64,000 bases of DNA from Thelephora terrestris (GCA_015956445.1 WIUZ02000013.1:62001-126000); one strand, 5' to 3'. Counted from the stretch's first letter, positions 22,441 to 34,937 are shown. Made by a program: numbers and translations. The notes: generated by a model not told the origin, from the letters alone.

Positions 22441-22737
22441 GGTGCACTTTCCAATGATTGTCATCACTGATTCCAGGTTGATTGCATTTTAAATGTTACT
22501 CTGACATGTAATTCAACTCATATCCACCAATTCCATTTAAAATCTCCTGAAAATCCTCCCAGCAATGTTTCCTGAATGTGCCCAGTGGATACATTGTGAA
22601 AAAATCTCTTGTTTTTGAGGGCATTTGAATTACATCTTGGATGATCAAGGAACACAACCTGAAATCTGGAAAGTGCACCTGAACTCACCATGTAATCAAG
22701 ATGTAATCACCAATTCCAGGTTCCCTTGCCCTCAGTG
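22441..22737. mobile_element. Truncated foldback element of the 29,188 family
   Basis: From about 22,441 (GTGCACTTTCCAATGATTG) to 22,737 (CCTTGCCCTCAGTG) the sequence matches the arms of the element at 29,188-36,678 in the same order. The outer part of the left arm is missing, so the copy is 5'-truncated. It lacks coding capacity. Confidence 0.7.
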
Positions 22738-24640
22738 TGTAGTACCTTGACTTCATCTGCTTTTTATGAGCTAAAAGTGGAAATATAACAGTCTACAGCT
22801 GACTTCAGGTCAGGGTTGGTTGGATTTTGGAAGTTAGAAAATTCTTCAAGTACAAGATTAATATATAAAAAATCATGTCAGTGCAGACTTTTCCATACCA
22901 CTCCTGAGTGCCCTTATCCACTGTCCTGAACCAGCTACTGCGGTTACCACAACTAGATAATAAATTGCCATTAGAACAGTTTGATAACCATCAGGGGATG
23001 GGAAATAAACTCACCCATTATAATCACCACTAGTAAGGCAGATAGACTCATCAATAGTTTGAAGCTTGGTGACAATAACAAAAGCATATTGAAGTACAGA
23101 TTTCTTGACTCCCTGCCAACGTTGAGGTTGAGCTCCCCTTGCTACTTCTGTGATCCTGTGATCCCTTCCACTTCACCAAGCCAGTTCTCCCCCATCAAAA
23201 AGACCTTCATTTCTTGGAGATGAATGGGTGCTTATGCAGAGACAGATCAAAGGTAAATTTTTTGTAGGAGGGATGCAGCATCCCAGGGTACTGGAGTTAA
23301 ATTTAGGTGGCAGTGTTGAGCAGCATAGCCACACTGACTGCAGCACAGCATTTTTGGGTGAATTTTAAGGCCAGGTACTTGAATGATAGCTTAAGGCTTT
23401 TGGGGGTCCTTTAGATTATAATCCTTGATAAATTTAGTACAGAAAGAGTTGGTGAAGAAAGCCAAATTTTGACCTGGACTGAAACTCCCAGATACATGGT
23501 GCCTTCTAACCTTTGCCTTCCCATTTTTCTCATTTGGTTCCCTAATATACCTGAATAGTGAGCCTGGGGAAATAACAGTGTTGCAGATTGAGCAAATGAT
23601 TACCCTATGCGCTTGATCCCAATTCCAAGATTTGGCATCTCTGGAGTTTGGAGGGTCTCTGACCCAAATGGAAATAGAGTAGTGCCTGAGCAGAATTTAA
23701 TGTTGACCCATTTGAGAACATTGTTTGGTTCCTCAGTAGATTCATCACCAACATAACCCTCACCATTATTCTCAATTCCACTGCTTCCTGCTTGGTGCTA
23801 GCCTGCTTTAATACAATTCCAAAGGTGTTTATCTCTGAGTGCCTTCAAACTGGTATGCATGCTCTTCCCAGTTATTGTAGTATTTCCATTACTGTACCTG
23901 AACCCAGTGCTGTCCACATTATAGCTGTCATCTGAACCATCACCCTCCTCCTGTTCCCCATCACCCTCTGCTGAGAGAGGGTATGATAGAGGCCCCACAT
24001 TGCTTTTCAGGAGTAACTTTCTCTTCCTTGTCACTGTGAATATAAATGCTCAGAGAGCCATTGACAAGACAGAATAGAGAGGCTGCTGTACATACCTGGC
24101 TCATCAACATCACTGTCACTTTCCACTACTACCTTCTGTTTAGCAGCATTTTAGAGCCTTTGGGGTCCTGTGAAGGTAGTAGTAGAGCCATGCAAATATA
24201 TAGCCTGTGCACATGGCTGTAGAGTGAACAATATATTTAGTTCCCAACACTATATGGTAGAAATTTAACCTCACAGGCACTAGGTCATATGGTTATAGTA
24301 GAATCATCTTCTGCTTGGTAGGTCTTTGATATAGCTGGAGCTAGGGACCAAGAAAGATGAGGTCATTGAGATCAAAGTGATTTAGTGCCCTCACTTTCTT
24401 GAGAACTGCTTCCTAGATGGAAGGAGGTATGATCATCACGGTGTCATCCGGGAGGCGCACATACTTTGGGCGAATTTGAACTGCAGGTGAGCCATAGCAG
24501 ACCCCAGAAATGAGATAGCTTTCGGAAGGAGGGACAGGCAAGCGAACAGGTATTGGAGGTATGTGCTGTGGAAGTCACTTGAAAACTTCATGTGCTCGGG
24601 AACAAAGCCAGCGTGCGGTGTCAATCAATGACTGAGGTAT
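22738..24640 (-). pseudogene. Decayed sequence with minus-strand coding fragments
   Basis: A minus-strand fragment at 23,798-24,034 (MTRKRKLLLKSNVGP, then an acidic stretch) and a weaker one at about 23,600-23,790 (EGYVGDESTEEPNNVLKWVN) look like pieces of one decayed gene. The phrase CCAAGATTTGGCATCTC at about 23,620 is shared with the relic at 1,165-2,940. No intact frame or family could be established. Confidence 0.3.
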
Positions 24641-25565
24641 TGTAGATTGCTCTGGCAGCTCATTCAAAACACAACCAATCGCAGGGATCCAGAGCTGGAG
24701 ATGCAGGGGAGGCCGAAGGTGAGTCACAAATTCTGCAAGCAACACATTTGAGGGGAATGGGACAAGTTGAAAAATGATATTAGCATTGATCTACAGTACC
24801 CAGAAATAAAGCGCAACTGAGCTTCTATACCTCTAACATCTAAATATACACACCTGTAACAGCAACTCATGCACTGCTACACACAACTTGGACTTTGCTG
24901 GGAGATGAAGGTAGTATGACACAAGGGAATACAGCTCTGGGACAGCGTTTGAGGGTAGCGCAAAGTCCATTGGCCTTGAAGAAAGGGCAACAAGCCCTTG
25001 TACCTTCTTCCAAAGGTTCCAATCTGGGATTGCCTTCTGAGTGTTGCTGGAACCCAGAGTCGCTGTGTTGTTGACAGGACTCGCATTGGATGTGGCACTT
25101 GGGGGAAGCAAGCCTTGAACAAATTTCAAGGAGGAATAGGCAATGCTAAAACCATCGGCAATAATGGTCTCGGGATGTTGTCCACATGAGATACATTGCA
25201 TTCCACTGTCAAGTTCCTGGAGTTCAGTGAAAGCAAACCAAACACGGGTGAAGGTTTCAGTACTGCAGAACGGCAGAGGGGACAACAAATCAGTGTAGGC
25301 GCGATGGTGAGTGGTTACAAAGGTGGAAAAGGGGATAACAGTGGAAGTGAAGAGGGACATGTACTCGTTGAGAAGCTCATGTGTGAACCCATAGCATTTG
25401 TTCCCATTGAGGATGCCAACTGAACCACAGTCAGGTCCATACTTCCTGTCACGAATCCACTTCTGGGAACAAAAGATCAGCCAGGTAGTTAAGGAAATTT
25501 GTGCCATCAAGACCCATAAAAGCAGCCTGAGGGCAGTAAGTGGTTCAGCAGGAAATGAAAGAATT

Positions 25566-25763
25566 TCAGGTGATCAGAAGATGTCAGGTGATCAGAAGAT
25601 GTCAGGTGATCAGAAGATGTCAGGTGATGGGAATATGTCAGGTGATGGGAATATGTCAGGTGATGGGAATATGTCAGGTGATGGGAATATGTCAGGTGAT
25701 GGGAATATGTCAGGTGATGGGAATATGTCAGGTGATGGGAATATGTCAGGTGATGGGAGCATG
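25566..25763 (+). repeat. 18-bp minisatellite, 11 units
   Basis: Three units of TCAGGTGATCAGAAGATG are followed by seven of TCAGGTGATGGGAATATG and one ending GAGCATG. All are in register. The 18-bp period is a multiple of three, which produces a spurious repetitive open frame on both strands. There are no spacers, so it is not a CRISPR. Confidence 0.95.
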
Positions 25764-25885
25764 ATCAAGGCTATGTGTGGGAACACATCATGTGACTTAT
25801 CACATGATTTGTTGCACAACCAAACAAGGCCAAAGATAGATGACCAAATAGTACCAAATAGTATCATGTGACTTGTTGGATGGGA

Positions 25886-25893
25886 ATATATAT
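25886..25893 (+). promoter_or_regulatory. TATA-like box of the 714-bp LTR
   Basis: ATATATAT is conserved in both copies (the second near 28,036). It lies about 50 bp before a pyrimidine-rich stretch, as expected for an LTR promoter. Confidence 0.4.
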
Positions 25894-27795
25894 GAGGAAA
25901 GGTGTCTCAGACCTTTCTCTTTTCCCATCCTCAATCTTCTTTGTAATCACTATCATTAGTTTCAATATATCAGAGAGTATAAATCATACTCTATTCTCAC
26001 CCTTCTATTCATTTGATGGGCAAATCAATTGCCTGAAGTGTGAACCCTCAATACACTCTTAACATCTTCTCATTGGTTACAGGTATCAACCAAGAGAATA
26101 AACCCCTCTATCCCTACATCCACCTTCCTCTACCCCTACACCCCCGCTCCCTGAACATCTCCCCCAACCCCCTCTCCATCCCTAACACTGATCCTCTGAC
26201 ATCAGAGCAAGCTTAGGCTGATAACCCTGACACTTCTGGAGACAATGGCAGCAGACCATACAAGCAGCAACCTCAATCTCACATCTTGTCGCTGTTTGAA
26301 CCCCAAATACCACAAATGATTGTGTGGTGGTATCAACATCCTCAGGTCTGACACTCCCACAACAACACCATGATTTGGAGTCAAAGGTAAGGAGAGATGG
26401 TGGGGGAATGGATGACAATGGAGAAGCATAGTCAAGTGTGTCAGTAGCCAGGCGACACCAATGGGGGGAAGGAATTGGAAGGTAAAAGATGGGGGCTTTG
26501 ACAAGAGGTACAGGGGATGATTTGTCCGATTCGATGAGAGGAGTGTTCACTGTGAGTTCCAGGTCAAGTGTCCCCTTCTCGTCCATGATACCGGCACGTG
26601 AAGCATATTCAATTGCAAAAGACTTGTGGTAGCATTGTCCCCTGCTAGGACAAAATCAGCAGCTCCACCGTCCATCTCTAGATAGCAAAATGATGGTCCG
26701 CTTGCCACCTTGCAAGCCATGGCCACGGGTACTACAAACAGAAAAAACAAAGTTGCCCAGCATAGAGGAATGGGCGATGAGAAAAGCGGGTGGGTGAGGA
26801 GTCAGTGAGAAGGATTCCAGTTGAAGAACTTGGTGGAGATGAGCCTTGAAAAGACAGATGTGGATGCAGCCCTCCGGGCATTGATTCAGGCAGTCACAAA
26901 CAAGTGAGATACTCGTCTCACTTTGTTGGCAGAGACCGGATGTGGTAAAACCTGGTTGACTGGACATTGTTTGTTTAGCCCCAATTTAAGAAGGACAAAG
27001 CGGACAGGCTCACCTCAAGAACACCAAATGGCTCATTTCAGTCCTGAACAACATACAACCATTTATTGATGTGCTGTAATCCATCCGACATAATCACTTG
27101 TTGGAAGTAGTCCTGCAACATATTGTCTTCCACCATCGGAGGCTCTTGAGGAGAATCAGAGCCAGGTTCAGTGAGGTGGAGAGAAGGGTGAATCCAAATT
27201 TGCGCAGTCTCTGTGGAGGAAATCATGTTGAGATTTGAGTGAGATCCAGATGATCTTGCTGAAGGGAGGTAAGGAAAATTAATATATAGTTCATTTTCAA
27301 TAGGAATGGAAAGACATACAGGTGTTTTTTCCACTACCCGACATTCCAGCACCAATCTTGAATAACAGGGTTTGACAAGGTGGAGGCAGGGCAAGGTCAT
27401 CAAGGTCTGAGATGACACTGCTGTTCACCTTGAAGGACAGTGTACGACGAGGTAGAGGAAGGGCATTGGTGGGGGGAGGTTGATGTGGCGTCGAAAAAAG
27501 GCAATGGCGTATAGGAGGAGGGGGATCCATGCCCAAGGACAACGACGGAGAGAGGGGACAGCGGCTGGCTGCATGCAGGGGAGGCGTGGGCATTTGATGA
27601 CATCGTCACCGGTTGAGATGAAGGGAGGATCAGGTTGAAGGGAGGAAGAATATATAGGAATATATGGTCCGGTCAGACTCATCGACAGAAAGCATGTGCC
27701 ACAAATCGCTTCAAAAAATCCCCAACAATTGCAGATTTTTATTCTTGGCTGGTTGAGAAAAGAAATCCTTAGTATTTCATTGTCCGATACCTCTC

Positions 27796-28381
27796 AAAGC
27801 AGCCTGAGTGCAGTAAGTGGTTCAGCAGGAAATGAGAGAGTCTCAGGTGATCAGGAGATGTCAGGTGATCAGAAAGTGTTGGGTGATGGGAATATGTCAG
27901 GTGATGGGAGCATGATCAAGGCTATGTGTGGAAACCCATCATGTGACTTATCATATGATTTGTTGCCCAGCCAAACAAGGCCAAAGATAGATGACCAAAT
28001 AGTAACAAATAGTATCATGTGACTTGTTGGATGGGAATATATATAAGGAAAGGTGTCTCAGACCTTTCTCTTTTCCCATCCTCAATCTTCTTTGTAATCA
28101 CTCTCATTAGTTTCAATATATCAGAGAGTATAAATCATACTCTATTTTCATCCTTCTATTCATTTGATGGGCAAATCAATTGCCTGAAGTGTGAACCCTC
28201 AATACACCCCAACATCTTCTCATTGGTTACAGGTATCAACCAAGAGAACAAACCCCTCTATCCCCACATCCATCTCCCTCTGCCCCTACATACTAACTCC
28301 CTAAACATCTACTCCAACCCCCTTTCCATCCCCCACACTGATCCTCTGAAATTGGAACAAGCTTAGGCTGGTACCCTGACA
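27796..28381 (+). mobile_element. LTR-like element, copy 2 (586 bp)
   Basis: It matches copy 1 over its whole length except that the minisatellite is reduced to about four diverged units. Outside the repeat, mismatches are scattered and few, so the two copies are of similar age. It ends ...ACCCTGACA at 28,381. Confidence 0.65.
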
Positions 28382-29187
28382 TGCATTATATTTGGGCTTT
28401 GTATGCGCACAGTAATGTAATTTGCCTAGATCCACCTGTGGTGCATGACGGTCCCTGTAGATGGGGTCACGCCTATCCTCATCGCTGTTCTCCCAATTTC
28501 TGAGAGTGAGGCTCATGCGACACTTGTTCCAAACCTCATGCAGGTCCTCCATGGTCCAATCAAGGTGAAGATCCAGGCTATCTCTTATTCCTGCGATGGA
28601 AAGGAGCTCGAAAATAAGATCCAGTGGGCGGTCCTAAGTGAGGCCACTGAACATTCAGGATACACTATCAAAAGCCCTTGAAAAGGAATGCCAGACACAA
28701 CAGTCACCATCCCAATTATCAATGGCCAACCAGTTTCCCTGCTGCAAGACTCGAAGCATGCCTTGAAGACCTTGCAAAACAACCTATTCTCCGGTGCCCG
28801 ATTACTCACCCTTGGAAACTACACCATGCTATATACAACTATCCGTGACCTTGCATTTGCAAACGGGTCTCCACTCTATTGTTGAGACATCGAAAAACTT
28901 GATCGTCAGGATGATAATGTGGCCTCATGACTTTTTTCTGCTGACACACTCTCATATCTGACCAACCATTACCCAGACCGTGCAGGAGAGATCGTTTACC
29001 TCTTTGCATTTGAAGATTTGGTTGATGCATACCAAAACCGGTCAATTGCTCATTGCGAACGGGTTAAGATGCTCCTATGGGCAAGGTTTTTCCTTGACTC
29101 CTGGGAACATTTCCTTGCATGTTCAGGTTACAAGAAACACATCCACTTCATATCTCAAGGCTACCAAAGGTCTCTTGGGCCTGATCT
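28382..29187 (+). pseudogene. Fragment of an unknown transposase-like gene, cut by a foldback element
   Basis: Continuous protein-like sequence in one region includes LPISESEAHATLVPNLMQVL, NGQPVSLLQDSKHALKTLQN and NYTMLYTTIRDLAFANGSPL. After an in-frame TGA come DIEKLDRQDDNVAS, a TGA, LFSADTLSYLTNHYPDRAGE, FEDLVDAYQNRSIAHCERVK and WARFFLDSWEHFLACSGYKK. Reading stops at the foldback element at 29,188. The DSKHALKTLQNNL motif is reminiscent of the (D)xxHxLKxxRN region of P-element/THAP9 transposases, but I am not confident of that. I know similar sequences only as unassigned basidiomycete proteins. The stops and the insertion make it a pseudogene. Confidence 0.45.
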
Positions 29188-29632
29188 CACTGGGGGCAAG
29201 GGCACCTGGAATTGGTGATTACATCTTGATTACATGATGAGTTCATGTGCACTTTCCAATAATTGTAATCACTGATTCCAGGTTTATTACATTTCAAATG
29301 TTACCTTGACATGTAATCCAGCCAATGTCCACCAATTCCATTTGAAATGTACTCAACAAATGTTTCTGGGATGTTTTTGACCTGTCAGCAAAAATGATAC
29401 TGCAATGTAGTCAACATGTTCTTCAATCGTCCAAGATGTAATCTGTCAGGAACATGGTATTTTTAAAACTTTGTATAACACACTCTTTCTTCAAACTCTT
29501 CTTACCTTTTCTTATTGTTTGAATGCTTCACACTCCCTTTTTGTCATTCCATCATTCAAACACACACAACGCACAATCCATTCACTGCGAACCGGAACAA
29601 CATGGCTATACTAATGCTTATACAACTTCCTG

Positions 29633-31359
29633 TCAAAAGTCGATCCTATCTGTGGCGGGCACCCAACGCATCAGCTGTCCATCCTGGGAGTCGAAGAACT
29701 GGCCTCTCCTAGCAAGGATCTCTCCGAACATGGCGTCTCCATCCTCCGCGCTCAACTGAACATCTAGTTCAAGTCGATATGAAGAGACTCCTTCGTAGGG
29801 ACCCACCAGCCGCCCAGATGTCACCAAACTTTGGAACACTTGGTCCCACATCTCCATCACCGGGTGACTGCTCGGCAGCACTGTCGATGTAGTTAAAGAG
29901 CAACCCTCTGTCTCCCTCATTGGAGGCCTGGGCGGGATCCTGTACTGCGAGTCAAGTGAGGTCCCAACGCTGGACCTCCGACTCGACCTGTTGGTTGGGA
30001 CAGTTGACCTGGTATCGGAAGGGTCTTCCTGCACCTCAACCAGACTTGTCACCATCCAACTCAGCTGGACGCAGGTAAGGGTAAGCCAAGGGTGCCATGT
30101 GATGAGCAACACGGCGTCGAGAGCGTTTACAACACTGCCCCTTAGTCACCGAACCTACCTCAGCGACCCTCGGAGCATCTTCGGCTCGGTCCACGACCAT
30201 ATCCTCTATTGGCACCAACTGACTGATCAGCTGCATTGGGCAGTGCCCACAGTTCTCCTTGTCGGAGTCGGCCAGAGTGGAAGCCGGAGCCGGAGTTGGG
30301 ATAGGAGCCTCATTCTCTACCGGAGGCGTGGCGTAGGAAGACAGATTAGGTGATGGGAGTACCACCTCATTGGCGTACTCCAACTTGAACGGAATGTCGG
30401 CCGTACCCTGTCCAACCAAGACAGGACCTTCCTTACAGTTGCAGGTTTTATCCTGAAGGGATTTGACCTGCGCGGTCAACACAGACACCATATCCTCCAG
30501 TTCATCGACCTAAGAGAATGTTAGTCCCTCTCACAAAAGAGAGTGTACTTTGCATCTCTCACCCGAGAGCTCTCTGCATCAATCTTCTTGGAATGCCTGT
30601 CCAAGCGGTTATCCCACCTATTGAAGGCCCCCGTCATGTTGTCGTCCCGAATGCCCAAGCTGCGACCAGGTCCTGATGGTTAGCCACCATCACCTCCAAC
30701 GCCTTGTTGGTCTTCCTCTGGAACTCAGCCAGAGTCTCCTTCATCTCCAAGCACTGAGAGGACACTCGAAGGACATCTGCCTTCACTTCCTTCACCTGGC
30801 GCTCCAATCGTTCAACCTAGGCAGTTTGGTTAACAAGAGTCATACTCGTATATCCAAATGGAAAACCTACCCGGCTTTCCCCCTCTCAAATGAGCGACCA
30901 CAATAGCGTGGTGGCGACGGTGGAATGGCGAACGGCCCGAGGAACCATTGCCCCGTGCTCCAACAGGTCTTGATCGTAGATCCCTCTCCTGAGGGTGTAC
31001 CAGAGCTCCTTCTTGATGGGATGCTCCAATTCTCCGAACCTACCCCTCATCTGATGGATCACCTTCTCGGTGATCATGGACCGGACCCAGAGCTCATCGT
31101 CCCAGGTCAACCCCATCAAATGAGGAATTGTCTCTCTGAGACGTTCGGCGTCCACCTGCTTGACGACCTCCAAGATCTATTGGGAAAGAGTTAGAAATAG
31201 CACAAAATTATTTCAAACTCCCCCCACCTGTTCATCGGTGGTGTAGGGAACCCCTGCCTCATTGGCATAGGTCTTGCGGTTGGCGGCACAGCGGTCGATG
31301 CGAGAGATAGTGGAGATCCCTTGGGCGACCTTGTAGGTATGGTTGTTGGGGAAGGACAT
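29633..31359 (-). pseudogene. Antisense spliced gene of X1, inactivated
   Basis: Exon 1 (31,359-31,228) starts MSFPNNHTYKVAQGISTISR. A GTGGGG...CAATAG intron leads to exon 2 (about 31,173-30,886): ILEVVKQVDAERLRETIPHL ... DDELWVRSMITEKVIHQMRG. There a TGA at 30,886 replaces the Arg codon seen in X2. Exon 3 is a coiled coil (VERLERQVKEVKADVLRVSS) with a one-base frameshift near 30,670. Exon 4 contains KSLQDKTCNCKEGPVLVGQG. The last exon has MWDQVFQSLVTSGRLVGPYE and stops at 29,633. The layout (globular N-terminus, coiled coil, short Cys motif) is loosely Gag-like, but I do not recognise the family. Confidence 0.6.
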
Positions 31360-31468
31360 GTTGGTAAGATGTGGGGAAGTTGCTGGTGTTGCTGATCAAG
31401 GATGGCTCCAAGAAGGCGTCCTTCTTATAGCCTAGATCAGTGATCCTTCACGTGACCTACCTCGACGC

Positions 31469-32808
31469 TGTCGGACCCCTGGATTAATCATAATTTATTT
31501 ATGATTTTTCACACAATTAATAGTGTACTTACAGCCCAAGCAAGAATATTCTTTGGATAAAAGATTGTTTATTCATTTGATAAGATAAGGACAAATAGAT
31601 AAGATAAGCCTGGAAAATCATGGAAAACCATGGAATTCCTTGGAGCCTACTGGAGAACACTGGAACGTATTAGAAGGTAATGGAACATTCTAGAAGGTGA
31701 CGGAATGTCACAGATGTGACCACTTGTCACCCAAAGGAACAAGACGGAATGCCATGGAACATGATGGAATGTTATGGAATAATGTGGAATGTGTTGGAAT
31801 GTTCTGGGACGTTCTCCTGTAAATTAGTATATATAGACCTCAACCACACTTCTAAGGCACAATCAGTTCACCCACTGCTCAGGGAGAATCACCAACAGCT
31901 CAGTCTTCACCTAGACTGAGGCTCTCTTTGCTAGTTTTCCCCCCCACAACTTTGCATCTACCCCCTACCCCTTAGGACTGATTGGTTGAGTGATTTTGAG
32001 TAATCACATACCACTTTCAGCCTCATCCTCTGTGTGAAGAAGCACTAAGTCAGAAGTACTGATTAAGCCTAGCACACTTGTGACATCGGAGTTTTTGGTG
32101 TCTGTATTGCTGAAGTCTGATACTTTAGGCAGATAGCCCTCCACCTCAGAAGAGTGATTGTCTAGGTGACAGCTAGATTTAGCAAGTACCACAAAGGTCT
32201 CCGACATATTCTACAACATACCGTTTTATCACAAGTTTATTTGAAGTTATATTTGTTTGACGTACTAGGCGTCATCCATAGCAAGTTTAAGGTATCTGAC
32301 ATACCTCTATAAGCTCTACGACATATCTTGTCACTTTTACGACATATCAAGCACAGCCTCAGGTGTAAGCATACGCCTTCCTTATTTGGTTTAGCTTCAC
32401 GACACAGCCTCAACACAGCTTTAGGTACAGCCTAAGCACAGGACTATTACACAGCCTCAAGCACAGCCTCAAGGTCCATCCTTGAGTCAGGAACTCCATT
32501 CCTATCAGAACACAGATTCCCACGGTGAAGTTAGGTGTCCAATCAGAGTGTACAGAGCCCCTGAGTAATAACATTACTGATTCCCTGGAACAATTACTGA
32601 GGGACACACTACTAGTAGATCCCCAGCAAACTCATCAGGACCAAGAGCCGGAAAGAGGAACCCCGTTCTACCCTGTGGAGTTGTTAGTCGAGTTCATTGA
32701 CTAATCAACCAGCCTGCTTGGTTTCTATACTCTAGTCTCTAGGCAAACCAAAGGGTGTTAGTTATCTTCTGTATAGAAAATAACACTACATTCCCCACGA
32801 ACCCGACA
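31469..32808 (+). mobile_element. Solo LTR, 1,340 bp, TSD ACGC
   Basis: It starts TGTCGGACCCC and ends ACCCGACA. ACGC flanks both sides (31,465-31,468 and 32,809-32,812). The empty site is preserved in X2 near 40,395 (CTCGACGCACCTCATTGG). A relative lies at 42,824-44,395. Near the 3' part it carries a degenerate repeat of CACAGCCTCAAG/CTAAGCACAG. No coding region is present. Confidence 0.93.
31828..31835 (+). promoter_or_regulatory. TATA box of the solo LTR
   Basis: TATATATA followed by GACCTCAACC is conserved in the related LTR at 43,219. It lies about 360 bp from the LTR start, fitting a U3/R boundary and leaving a long R-U5 part. Confidence 0.5.
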
Positions 32809-34199
32809 ACGCACCTCATTGGTCCAGGTCACATCAACTTCCACCACTGTACCACCATTGTTGGCTTACTACATCAAGCTGACACCTCGGCCCGCAGGAC
32901 GGCCTTGGAAGAACTTCGTTCCGGAACACCTAGAACACGCACGCACTAAAAATAGGTCTCATGACCTTGACGACCCCCTTTACGAACCCCTTTATGACCC
33001 TGATGACTCATTTATGACATCACAATGATGACCAACCCTGGACCCTGATCACACACGTGGACAGTCACATCAGTCTCCTAACCGGAGGAAGGAATCGCCA
33101 CTGCTTGGGAGAATCACCTTAGGATCCTTTTGGTTAGCTTAGCAAATGTGGAAGTAGCCGTTAGCGTGAAACACCGGCGAAGCATGTAATCCCTCATGTC
33201 CCATGAGTCTAGGCTCGACCTCCTCATGTTCGGACGTATGTTGAGGTTGCCACTAGTCTGTGATGCTGTTACCACCTACAGACAATAAGGGATGATGCAT
33301 GGTCCCAGATCTCGGAGCCGCTCGAAAATTGCACAAAGCAATGAGAGGTTTCCACCTGACCCTTGGGTGTGATCCCCAGGTACGAACTTTCATGACCCCA
33401 TGCCCTTTTTCTTTAGGACTAGTGTTATCTTTACCCCTATGTTTCATGTGGACTATTGTTATCTCTTATGCATTCCTTCACACACTAGTAAGGCCCTTTG
33501 TCTTTCATTCTCCCATGTGTCATATTTGTTCGCTTCCCTTACTTAGCGTTCTCACACTCCTTATCTCCCTTTGTTCTATCTTGATAAGGGTATATTAGGG
33601 TTACTGACATCATGGCCACTCCATTAGTATAAGTAGCAACTGTGGCTGTCTTGTAGTACCTTAGTTCTGTTACCTCAGGAAATCCTCTGCCCTTCTCAGC
33701 CCAGTTGCAGTTAAGGCCAAGTCAGAGTTTTCTGTTTGAACACAAGACACCACCATCTGCTCTCCCTCCTGCTCTGCGCGTCAACTGCGCCTTGTAACTA
33801 TAGAACCCCAGCATTCATCTTATAGAATACCTCAAGCGTCCAGTCAATCACCTGGTGGAGTCATCAATCCTGTTGTAGGGATAAACCCTTGCTTGTTAAA
33901 CCAAACAAAGTACGGTTTAGGTTGGGTTTGTCACGAACGCGTGACATAGTAGCCAAGATCTCACAAATAATTCAAGACATTGGTCTCATTCGCGGTAATA
34001 ATAGTACAAGAGTGGCTAAAAAAGACTACAAACTTAGACAAGCACAAACGGGTCAATATCACATGAACAGTTCTGAGGAAGGGGGCAACGATGAGCGAAG
34101 TGGTGGGGGTTATGGATACTCTCAGGACAGTAAGACCACTCTCGCGTCGCCGGATCCTGCCAGCACTCCCTACACCCCAACACATCATGAGATAGACTA

Positions 34200-34937
34200 T
34201 CATACATCTCTCGTCGCACGTCCGACAAGGCCCCGCTCACTAATGTGAACCCATAGCGGTCTTGGAGACCTGCCACCTCCACCTTCAACTTCATCCTCAC
34301 CTGACGTGACTTGTCGGAGGGACGACAACGTTGACCAGAACGAGTCATCGGACTCTTGCGGGTCTTCTTCCTCTGGGACCTCTCCACCATCTGGCGAACT
34401 GGGGCAGGACTCCAGGGAGGGGATGGAGGGAGAGGAACGCCCTGATCCTGGCGGTGGCGAAGGGACGACTGGGGACTTGCAAGGGGGGTCGGTGCAATAA
34501 GCTCCGTGACATTGGTGTCCGAAATATCGGAAGAGAGATGCCTGGAAAGGTCCCCAATGTTCCAAAGCAAAGTGAGAGAAGTCATCATTCAAGCTGTTCA
34601 TGATGACGTACATGCGGTCCACCCGCTTCTCCAATTTCGCGATCCTATCCTCCCTATCCCTCTCCATGACGTCTAATAACTGAACGGCTCCAGGGTGTAG
34701 AGCCCGGACCACAGGCCCAGAAAGTCTGGGATCTTCATAACCGGCCTGTTCCCAGAACTCGGCCGGAGCGTTGTGGGTGGTAAGGAAGTCGATGGCGACC
34801 TGGTTGTCGTGGGCGATGTTGGCAGGGGAGTCATACAAGTGTTGCTCCACGTCATAGGGAGCAGCCGTCTCGAAGGACGGGGTGAAGGGGGTGGCGGCAG
34901 CGTTAAGCACGGCGTTGTTGGCAACGAAAGAAGACAT
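34200..34937 (-). CDS. Antisense ORF of element Y, 245 aa, unknown function
   Basis: An uninterrupted frame starts MSSFVANNAVLNAAATPFTP. The first ~100 residues look globular (DVEQHLYDSPANIAHDNQVA ... AEFWEQAGYEDPRLSG). Residues of about 95-125 form a short coiled coil (DREDRIAKLEKRVDRMYVIM). The rest is Pro/Ser-rich then acidic, ending GRATRDV. It lies on the strand opposite to the presumed LTR transcript, as the spliced gene does in X. I find no catalytic motif. A Gag-like or accessory role is possible but unproven. A second minus-strand frame (to 34,034) with CRECWQDPATREWSYC may be a further exon. Confidence 0.5.
   Translation of the reverse strand: MSSFVANNAVLNAAATPFTPSFETAAPYDVEQHLYDSPANIAHDNQVAIDFLTTHNAPAEFWEQAGYEDPRLSGPVVRALHPGAVQLLDVMERDREDRIAKLEKRVDRMYVIMNSLNDDFSHFALEHWGPFQASLFRYFGHQCHGAYCTDPPCKSPVVPSPPPGSGRSSPSIPSLESCPSSPDGGEVPEEEDPQESDDSFWSTLSSLRQVTSGEDEVEGGGGRSPRPLWVHISERGLVGRATRDV

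Larger units (their letters stand above)
25519..26232 (+). mobile_element. LTR-like element, copy 1 (714 bp, expanded minisatellite)
   Basis: It is a direct repeat of 27,796-28,381. Both copies start at AAAGCAGCCTGAG and end at ACCCTGACA. They carry the same TATA-like box (ATATATAT at about 25,886) and the same pyrimidine-rich downstream part. The copies differ mainly by the number of 18-bp repeats (11 here). The CCCTGACA end is the same as in the X and Y elements. The 5' boundary is not a clean TG and no TSD was found. They could be solo LTRs or the two LTRs of a short element whose 1.56-kb interior holds only host-gene sequence. Confidence 0.65.
24833..27609 (-). pseudogene. KDZ-transposase-associated CxC-type protein, interrupted by an LTR-like element
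   Basis: The upstream part (about 27,609-26,235) includes CCCGSVRPEDVDTTTQSFVV and TATRCEIEVAACMVCCHCLQ. The downstream part (25,480-24,833) reads WIRDRKYGPDCGSVGILNGN, GFTHELLNEYMSLFTSTVIP and GMQCISCGQHPETIIADGFS. Together this resembles the Cys-cluster proteins found with KDZ (Kyakuja-Dileera-Zisupton) transposases, which have paired CxC motifs, a GPD...N...FTHELLN segment and CxxCG...P...DG. A 714-bp LTR-like element (25,519-26,232) separates the halves. A TTCCCAG acceptor just before KWIRD suggests it sits in an intron. N-terminal pieces (27,000-27,609) are frame-broken. No KDZ transposase was found nearby. Confidence 0.55.

Noticed and set aside
25566-25763. Regular 18-bp repeats considered as a CRISPR array
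   Set aside because: The units are directly adjacent with no spacers, and the genome is a eukaryote's. It is a minisatellite.
26233-27795. Interior of a complete LTR retrotransposon between the two direct repeats
   Set aside because: No primer-binding site, Gag or Pol sequence is present; the segment reads as exons of the CxC gene on the minus strand.
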